From contig SFNY01000109.1 of NCBI GenBank assembly GCA_004554085.1, forward strand, positions 1-11,211: a DNA stretch of 11,211 nt, read 5' to 3'. The notes under the pieces were generated by a model. That model saw only the letters and a program-made list of their open reading frames with translations. It ran no database searches and was not told the DNA's origin. This document shows positions 7,089 through 11,211 of the stretch, piece by piece. How positions within the stretch are numbered: position 1 is the stretch's first letter; every line of letters starts with the position of its first letter. The translations under genes and the position numbers were made by a program. Origin of the DNA: Clostridiales bacterium. GTDB taxonomy: Bacteria; Bacillota; Clostridia; Christensenellales; Aristaeellaceae.

Positions 7089-7568
7089 CGCCACGGCGCG
7101 GAGTACATGAACAGCGTCGCCGAGGCCCTCGAGGAAAACGGTGAAAACGGCGAAGCCTATCAGGCGCTGGTGGAGCTGCACGACACGCTGGACGACATGG
7201 TGGAATTCTATGAAGGCGTGGTGGACTACACGGATGCTGTCGGCGAAGCTGCCGAGGGCGCGCATGAGCTGCTGGACGGCACAGGCGAGCTTGTGGACGG
7301 CGTAGGTGAGCTGAAGGACGGCGTCCTGGAGCTCCAGGATGGTGCGCAGCAGCTCTATGACGGCTGTGTCGAGTTGAGCGATGGTCTGAACGAGTTCAAT
7401 GAGGAGGCGATCCAGAAGATCCTGGATGCCCTCGACGGCGATCTCGTAGATCTGGCCGATCGTGCCGATGCAATGTTCGACCTTGTGAAGGGGTATAACT
7501 CCTATGCCGGAATTGCCGATGACATGAGCGGAAGGGTACAGTTCCTGATCAACACTGCGGGAATCTGA
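6282..7568 (+). pseudogene. LxDG heptad-repeat surface protein, second part (same gene as 4891-6294)
   Basis: This is the continuation of the repeat protein in the next frame. Genuine coding reaches back before ATG 6282: the same frame upstream reads AAVEAEIRREI from about 6249 and would join QIRA of the first part smoothly if two bases were removed from, or one added to, CGCGCGCC at 6244-6251. It contains a Pro/Glu/Thr-rich linker (residues 7-45), a short hydrophobic patch (FLPLDLLFPAAIA, 49-61), most of the 17-residue repeats (78-269), a region EYMNSVAEAL to GVVDYTDAV, six more LxDG heptads (7269-7394) and a C-terminal domain ending SGRVQFLINTAGI, which resembles the normal end of relatives. 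The ATG at 6282 has no good ribosome binding site, so independent translation is doubtful. A terminator follows 21 bases after the stop. Function unknown; the likely place is the cell surface. Confidence 0.7.
7269..7394 (+). repeat. Second LxDG heptad array, six units
   Basis: Six consecutive heptads begin with LLDGTGE, LVDGVGE and LKDGVLE and end with LSDGLNE. The first and last units nearly repeat those of the array at 5419-5565 (LLDGVAE, LSDGLDE). The protein is thus built as heptad array, helical repeats, heptad array, which suggests that the two LxDG segments pair or form matching ends of one rod. Confidence 0.8.
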
Positions 7569-7588
7569 CCGAAGCGAAACAGAATTTC

Positions 7589-7620
7589 ATCCTCCCTGAC
7601 CAGAATCGGGGAGGATTTTT
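7589..7620 (+). terminator. Intrinsic terminator of the repeat-protein gene
   Basis: ATCCTCCC (7589-7596) pairs with GGGAGGAT (7609-7616) across a 12-base loop and runs straight into TTTTT (7616-7620). It begins 21 bases after the stop codon of the plus-strand repeat protein. This is the best terminator in the window. Confidence 0.85.
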
Positions 7621-7645
7621 CAACGCTTTCCAGCCGGGGTGGAGC

Positions 7646-7683
7646 AAAGTGCAGGATGCGGATTGCTCTGCATCGCGCACTTT
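7646..7683. terminator. Second stem-loop between convergent genes
   Basis: AAAGTGC (7646-7652) plus GATGC (7655-7659) pair symmetrically with GCATC (7670-7674) plus GCACTTT (7677-7683): 12 bp with a 2x2 internal loop and a 10-base loop. On the plus strand it is followed by TGATACACTT, a weak T-run. It lies between the repeat-protein terminator and the convergent metallophosphoesterase, whose stop is about 60 bases away, so it may act in either direction. The remaining bases of the gap (7684-7743) hold no gene that I can support. Confidence 0.4.
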
Positions 7684-7743
7684 TGATACACTTCAATTCG
7701 TCGTCGGTGATGACCACATATATCGAGGCGTCTTTATGGACGG

Positions 7744-8193
7744 CTACTGCTTCAGCACGATCTTTTCCACGCGCCATGCACCGCCGTCGATGTGCAGCAG
7801 CGCAAAGCTGATCTCTTGATCGAACCTGCGCTTTCCGCAGCTGCCGGGATTCAGCCAGATCCGTCCGTCGATGGTCTGCTCGAAGTATTTGTGGGAGTGG
7901 CCGAACACGATCAGCTGCGCGTCGCCCAGCTCCTTCGGCAGCTCGCGCTTGTTGTGAATCATCAGAATCCGCACGCCGCCAAGCTCCACGCGGAGGGTCT
8001 GGGGCAGCGCTTCCGCCCAGTCCTTGTCGTTGTTGCCGCGCACCACATGCAGCGGTGCGATGGTGCGCAGCGCATCCAGAATTTCGGGTTTGTTGACGTC
8101 ACCCGCATGCAGGATTGCATCGCAGCCCTGCAGCTTGTCCACGACCTCCGGGCGCAACAGTCCGTGGGTGTCTGAAATCACGCCGATTTTCAT
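7744..8193 (-). CDS. YfcE/MJ0936-type metallophosphoesterase
   Basis: This intact protein of 149 residues is slightly shorter than the usual 155-180 of the family. All metal-binding motifs of the calcineurin-like fold are visible: D8 and H10 in ISDTHG, D32 in HAGDV, N54 in RGNND (with D56), H80 in MIHN, and GHSH at 98-101. NPGSCGKRR at 115-123 is the common closing motif. Proteins of this type are soluble di-metal (often manganese) phosphodiesterases active on artificial substrates; the natural substrate is usually unknown. ATG 8193 has GGAGG about 9 bases upstream, overlapping the end of the YolD-like remnant, whose stop is 15 bases before this start. The two were therefore probably one transcript. 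It converges on the repeat-protein gene. Confidence 0.92.
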   Translation of the reverse strand: MKIGVISDTHGLLRPEVVDKLQGCDAILHAGDVNKPEILDALRTIAPLHVVRGNNDKDWAEALPQTLRVELGGVRILMIHNKRELPKELGDAQLIVFGHSHKYFEQTIDGRIWLNPGSCGKRRFDQEISFALLHIDGGAWRVEKIVLKQ

Positions 8194-8208
8194 TTCTGTT
8201 TTCCTCCG

Positions 8209-8430
8209 TCAAAGGGATGCTTCCGCCCCGCGAAGCGCAGGACAGTCGATCTTCAGAATGTCGTCGATGGGGATCTCCCGTCCGTCCGTCAGGATCACCC
8301 GACGGGCAGGCATGTCAATGCGCTTCACACGAGCCGTGCAGGAGACGTATTCGCCGCCCTCCTTGCGCGCATCGGGGACAAAGTAGACGAACGCAGCCTC
8401 CGGGGCTTCTCCTTCTGCCAGAGCATTGCC
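8209..8430 (-). pseudogene. YolD-like protein, C-terminal remnant
   Basis: The last 70 or so residues match the C-terminal half of Firmicutes YolD-like proteins: VYFVPDARKEGGEYV, then ARVKRID, then LTDGREIPIDDILKID. The usual N-terminal half, with its RAAQFAPFAAL-type motif, is absent. The open frame continues upstream to 8592 but passes through unrelated, AT-richer sequence and across the TetR promoter, and it offers no start with a ribosome binding site. Full-length YolD proteins are about 110-140 residues and often sit beside Y-family DNA polymerase genes; none is seen here. I call it a 5'-truncated remnant, with the breakpoint somewhere near 8430. Confidence 0.6.
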
Positions 8431-8455
8431 GCATCGTACCAAAGTTCGGAATAGG

Positions 8456-8476
8456 GATTCATCATATCGATGAATC
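8456..8476. repeat. 21-bp palindrome upstream of the TetR gene
   Basis: GATTCATC (8456-8463) and GATGAATC (8469-8476) are perfect inverted arms separated by ATATC. It sits 70 bases upstream of the TetR -35 box. The half-site GATGAA also occurs in the palindrome at 9212-9228 on the other side of the TetR gene. A regulator site is possible; no T-run follows on either strand, so a terminator is unlikely. Confidence 0.45.
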
Positions 8477-8545
8477 AGAGCCTTCAGTAAACTATTTGGC
8501 ACAACGAGGCGCCAATTGAGGAATAAAAGGGCAAATATGTTTTGG

Positions 8546-8574
8546 TTGCGAAAACGAGCCGTAACCTGTATAAT
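8546..8574 (+). promoter_or_regulatory. Promoter of the TetR-family gene
   Basis: TTGCGA (8546-8551), a 17-base spacer and a perfect TATAAT (8569-8574) lie 34 bases before the TetR start codon. The -35 box is overlapped by GTTTT/AAAAC (8539-8543/8551-8555), a short inverted repeat that could serve autoregulation. Confidence 0.75.
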
Positions 8575-8608
8575 ATATACACTGCGGTTCATGAGGAGGG
8601 AATGCGAT

Positions 8609-9163
8609 ATGTCTCAGGTTACGAAGCGGGCGTTGGAGCAGTCGTTGAAAAACCTGCTGCTGAAAAAGCCCCTGACGAAGATTACAATCAATGATATCGC
8701 CGAGGACTGCGGCATCAACCGCATGACCTTCTACTACCACTTCAAGGACATCTACGATCTGGTGGAGTGGGCCTGTCTGGAGGACGCCCGGGCCGCGCTG
8801 GAAGAGAAAAAGACCTACGACACCTGGCAGGAGGGTTTTCTGCAGATTTTCGAGGCTGTGCGGGAGAACAAGCCATTCATCATGAACGTGTACCGCTGCG
8901 TGCATCAGGAGCAGGTGGAGCGGTATCTGAAGCCGCTGGTGGACCAGCTTCTGCTGGACGTCATCAACGAGGAGGCCGCCGGCATGACCGTGCGGGACGA
9001 GGACAAGGCGTTCATTGCGCGCATCTATTCCTACGTTTTCGTCGGGCTGATGCTGGACTGGATCAGGGACGACATGCAGCAGGATCCGAAGGAGCTGGTG
9101 GGCCGTCTGGCGACGCTGATCAAGGGGAACATCCTGCAAGGCCTGCAGAGGTTCCGCCTGTAG
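8609..9163 (+). CDS. TetR/AcrR-family transcriptional regulator (DhaS-like C-terminal domain)
   Basis: This intact regulator has 184 residues. The N-terminal helix-turn-helix spans about residues 8-52: KITINDIAEDCGINRMTFYYHFKD has the standard TetR pattern (T-I-N-D-I-A, then a second helix, then T-F-Y-Y-H-F). The C-terminal ligand domain, with FIMNVYRCVHQE and YLKPLVDQLL, resembles the TetR_C_8 / DhaS-like group. The start at 8609 is chosen over upstream ATGs because AGGAGGG lies 8 bases before it and it falls after the promoter; the open frame extending back to 8516 crosses the promoter. The gene ends 144 bases before the intact oleate hydratase on the same strand, with palindromes between them. 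I infer that it controls that enzyme, perhaps in response to fatty acids or acyl-CoA. It could act as a repressor or as an activator; DhaS itself is an activator. Confidence 0.9.
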   Translation: MSQVTKRALEQSLKNLLLKKPLTKITINDIAEDCGINRMTFYYHFKDIYDLVEWACLEDARAALEEKKTYDTWQEGFLQIFEAVRENKPFIMNVYRCVHQEQVERYLKPLVDQLLLDVINEEAAGMTVRDEDKAFIARIYSYVFVGLMLDWIRDDMQQDPKELVGRLATLIKGNILQGLQRFRL

Positions 9164-9189
9164 TTTATCATCTTCCACATTCTGATAAA
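9164..9189. repeat. TTTATCA/TGATAAA inverted repeat right after the TetR stop
   Basis: TTTATCA (9164-9170) and TGATAAA (9183-9189) are perfect arms around 12 bases, beginning directly after the TAG stop. The stem is AT-rich and has no T-run, so it is a poor terminator. TTTATCAT also occurs at the -10 region of the other oleate hydratase gene (minus strand, 3802-3795), which may be coincidence. Confidence 0.35.
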
Positions 9190-9203
9190 AAATCATACAA
9201 TTG

Positions 9204-9240
9204 GCGCTCTATGATGAAAGTTTCATCACGGGGCGCTTTC
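9204..9240 (+). promoter_or_regulatory. Perfect 17-bp palindrome in a larger hairpin: operator and/or TetR-gene terminator
   Basis: TGATGAAA-G-TTTCATCA (9212-9228) is an exact 17-bp palindrome. It is nested in GCGC (9204-9207) and GCGC (9233-9236) at mirror positions, and most bases between can pair in RNA, giving a long hairpin followed by TTTC. It lies 41-96 bases past the TetR stop and 19 bases upstream of the likely -35 of the oleate hydratase. Size and symmetry suit a TetR-family operator; the GC-rich foot and following T's suit a terminator. Both may be true. Confidence 0.55.
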
Positions 9241-9246
9241 TGCTGA

Positions 9247-9274
9247 TTGGAAACCTCCTGATTTTCCATATAAT
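9247..9274 (+). promoter_or_regulatory. Promoter of oleate hydratase copy 2, with an inverted repeat in the spacer
   Basis: TTGGAA (9247-9252), a 16-base spacer and a perfect TATAAT (9269-9274) lie 33 bases before the start codon. TGGAAA and TTTCCA (9248-9253 and 9263-9268) form an inverted repeat that spans the spacer, a good position for a repressor. The oleate hydratase copy 1 leader also has TTGGAA in a -35 position. Confidence 0.65.
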
Positions 9275-9307
9275 AAAGTCATCACCAAACAACAGGAGGT
9301 TGCACAT

Positions 9308-11101
9308 ATGTATTATTCCGCTGGCACCTATGAATCCTTTGCCCATCCCGAGAAGCCGGAGGGCGTTGACAAGAAATCGGCCTACATCATCGGCACGGGT
9401 CTGGCCGGACTGACCGCCGCATTCTATCTGGTGCGCGATGGTCAGATGAAGGGCGAACACATTCACCTGCTGGAGAAGCTGGAGCTGGCAGGCGGCAGCT
9501 GCGACGGCCGCAAGGACGTGACGAAGGGCTTCTTCATGCGCGGCGGCCGCGAGATGGACAACCACTTCGAGGTCATGTGGGACATGTTCCGCGACGTGCC
9601 CTCGCTGGAGAACCCCGGCGTGTCCGTGCTGGACGAGTATTACTGGCTGAACAAGCACGATCCCAACTATTCGCTCTGCCGCGCCACCGTGAATCAGGGC
9701 GAGGATGCGCACACCGATAAGAAGTTCGGCCTGGACAAGGCCTCCGCCATGGCGCTGTCCAAGCTGTTCATCACCCCGGAGAAGGAGCTGGAGGGCAAGA
9801 AGATCTCCGAGGTGCTGCCCGACTCCTTCTGGGACACGAACTTCTGGCTGTACTGGCAAACCATGTTCGCCTTCCAGCGCTGGTCGAGCGCGCTGGAGAT
9901 GAAGCGCTACCTCTGCCGCTACGTCCACCACATCGACGGCCTGCCGGACTTCAGCGCGCTGCGCTTCACGAAGTTGAACCAGTACGAGAGCCTGATTCTG
10001 CCGCTGGTCAAGTACCTTGAAGCCCACGGCGTGCGGATCGAGTACGGCATGGACGTGAAGAATGTCATCATCGAGACGGTCGGAGAGAAGAAGATCGCCC
10101 GCCAGATCGTCTACGTCAGGGACGGTCAGCAGCAGACCATCGACCTGATCGAGGACGATCTGGTGTTCATCACCAACGGCTGCTGCACGGATTCCTCCTG
10201 CTACGGCGACCAGACCCACGCTCCCGACCTGAGCGCTCTGGAGAACGGGCGCGGCGAGTCCTGGGACATGTGGAAGGCGATTGCCGCCCAGGCCACCCAC
10301 GGCGAGTTCGGCAACCCGGACGCATTTTGCAGCGACATCGAAGCCACCAACTGGATGAGCGCGACGGTCGCCACCTCCAACGAGGAGATCATTCGCCACA
10401 TCATGGACATCTGCCAGCGCGATCCCCGCGCCGGAAAGGTGACCACCGGCGGCATCGTGACCGTCAAGGACAGCGTCGACAACTGGTATCTCTCCTGGAC
10501 GATCAACCGTCAGCCGCAGTTCAAGGCGCAGGACAAGAACCTGGTGCTGGTCTGGCTCTATGCACTGAATACCAACAAACCGGGAAACTATGTGCAGAAG
10601 CCCATGCGGGAATGCACCGGCGAGGAGGTCTGCCGGGAGTGGCTGTACCACATCGGCGTGCCGGAGGATCGGATCGACGTGCTGGCAGCGGATGCCTGTA
10701 ATACCACGACCTGCTTCATGCCCTACATCAACGCATTCTTCCAGCCCCGAAAGAACGAGGATCGTCCGCATGTGGTGCCCGAGGGCTCCGTCAACTTCGC
10801 CTTCCTCGGCCAGTTCACCGAAACGCCCCGCGACACCATCTTCACCATCGAATACTCGATGCGCACGGGCATGGAGGCGGTCTACACGCTGCTGAACGTG
10901 GACCGCGGCGTGCCGGAGGTCTGGGGCAGCAAGTACGATGTTCGCGAGCTGCTGCGCGCCTGCTACTACGCCATCGACAAAAAGCCGATCACGGATGTGA
11001 AGCTGGGATTCATGGAGCACGAGCTTCTGCGGATCATATTGAAGAAGGTGAAGGGAACAGACATCGAAATCCTGTTGAGAGACAGCGGTCTAATTGAATG
11101 A
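9308..11101 (+). CDS. ohyA: Oleate hydratase copy 2 (intact)
   Basis: This is a full-length 597-residue FAD-dependent fatty acid hydratase, close to the usual 560-640. The Rossmann motif IIGTGLAGLTAAFYL is at residues 27-41 and MRGGREMDNHFEVMWD at 77-92. Glu82 and Tyr201 fall at the same positions as the catalytic residues reported for the Staphylococcus aureus enzyme. Later conserved blocks are FWLYWQTMFAF, GGIVTVKDS, SWTINRQPQF, KPMREC and EYSMRTGMEAVYTLLNVDRG. The enzyme hydrates cis-9 unsaturated fatty acids, a detoxification of host or dietary lipids; it is soluble but membrane-associating. AGGAGG lies 8 bases before the ATG. It differs from copy 1 in NGCCTDSSCYG (290-300), where copy 1 has NGGCVENATMG, so substrate range may differ. 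Expression is probably tied to the TetR gene just upstream. No clear intrinsic terminator follows. Confidence 0.95.
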   Translation: MYYSAGTYESFAHPEKPEGVDKKSAYIIGTGLAGLTAAFYLVRDGQMKGEHIHLLEKLELAGGSCDGRKDVTKGFFMRGGREMDNHFEVMWDMFRDVPSLENPGVSVLDEYYWLNKHDPNYSLCRATVNQGEDAHTDKKFGLDKASAMALSKLFITPEKELEGKKISEVLPDSFWDTNFWLYWQTMFAFQRWSSALEMKRYLCRYVHHIDGLPDFSALRFTKLNQYESLILPLVKYLEAHGVRIEYGMDVKNVIIETVGEKKIARQIVYVRDGQQQTIDLIEDDLVFITNGCCTDSSCYGDQTHAPDLSALENGRGESWDMWKAIAAQATHGEFGNPDAFCSDIEATNWMSATVATSNEEIIRHIMDICQRDPRAGKVTTGGIVTVKDSVDNWYLSWTINRQPQFKAQDKNLVLVWLYALNTNKPGNYVQKPMRECTGEEVCREWLYHIGVPEDRIDVLAADACNTTTCFMPYINAFFQPRKNEDRPHVVPEGSVNFAFLGQFTETPRDTIFTIEYSMRTGMEAVYTLLNVDRGVPEVWGSKYDVRELLRACYYAIDKKPITDVKLGFMEHELLRIILKKVKGTDIEILLRDSGLIE

Positions 11102-11211
11102 GCCCCTGCCTGTTGGTACTGTCAACCATTATGCGCAAAATAGTATGCAGGCAGTGAAAGAAAAGAGTTGTCAGGAAATGGAGGAATCGCCCAAAGCGGC
11201 CTCCAGGTGCT
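11102..11211. other. Sequence after the intact oleate hydratase, no supported gene
   Basis: CTGCCTG (11106-11112) and CAGGCAG (11148-11154) are inverted arms 35 bases apart, without a T-run. A frame opens at ATG 11145 and runs off the end (22 codons, MQAVKEKSCQE and so on), but it has no ribosome binding site and I do not recognise it. Confidence 0.3.

Noticed and set aside
5419..7394. CRISPR or DNA-level tandem repeat
   Set aside because: Periods of 21 and 51 bp are multiples of three, conserved at protein level and degenerate in DNA, so they are coding repeats.
7502..7777. Minus-strand frame of 91 codons between the convergent genes
   Set aside because: It overlaps the ends of both neighbours and both stem-loops, has no ribosome binding site, and is not recognised.
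8516..8608. Upstream start for the TetR gene
   Set aside because: It covers the TTGCGA-17-TATAAT promoter, and ATG 8609 has an ideal ribosome binding site.
9209..11020. 603-codon minus-strand frame
   Set aside because: Antisense shadow of the intact oleate hydratase; rich in Val, His, Ala and Leu with no recognisable domain.

Overview
The window looks like accessory or decaying chromosome from a fairly GC-rich member of the Bacillota, probably an anaerobic gut-type Clostridia. The grounds are the gene families (DegV, CmpB-type membrane protein, YolD-like protein, DhaS-like TetR regulator, LxDG heptad-repeat surface protein, MCRA-type oleate hydratases), strong GGAGG ribosome binding sites on most intact starts, and a clear sigma-A-type promoter. 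No species can be named. No rRNA, tRNA, CRISPR array or transposase is visible.

Layout. The AT-richer left end (1-640) holds the start of an unidentified minus-strand gene and, before it, a DegV-family gene cut to 122 codons. Next comes a minus-strand pair: an oleate hydratase gene (ohyA copy 1, 3764 down to 2108), broken by an internal deletion near 3372, and 24 bases after it an intact 454-residue radical SAM protein with extra C-terminal cysteines (2083 down to 719). Upstream of these, still on the minus strand, are a CmpB-type membrane protein (4729-3950) and the last 50 codons of another gene (4892-4740). At about 4880-4893 that fragment abuts a plus-strand gene that also lacks its 5' end: a probable secreted repeat protein (4891-7568), with two LxDG heptad arrays around a 17-residue repeat region and a frameshift near 6250. 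It ends at a good terminator (7589-7620). A convergent YfcE-type metallophosphoesterase (8193-7744) and an N-terminally truncated YolD-like remnant (about 8430-8209) follow. The right end carries a TetR-family regulator (8609-9163) and an intact 597-residue oleate hydratase (ohyA copy 2, 9308-11101), each with its own promoter and both flanked by palindromes.

How it fits together. The shared theme is handling of exogenous unsaturated fatty acids. Two oleate hydratases lie in opposite orientation about 5.5 kb apart; one has a radical SAM neighbour and the other a TetR regulator, and a remnant of a DegV protein (the family of fatty-acid-binding FakB) lies nearby. Copy 2 keeps the residues matching the catalytic Glu82 and Tyr201 of characterised enzymes. 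Copy 1 keeps both residues but on separate reading frames. Five of the ten protein-coding loci are truncated or frameshifted. That means either an eroding region or assembly error, and reads across 3372, 4885 and 6250 would decide. The best leads for something new are the oleate hydratase-radical SAM pairing, the 17-residue repeat protein, and the palindromes around the TetR gene.
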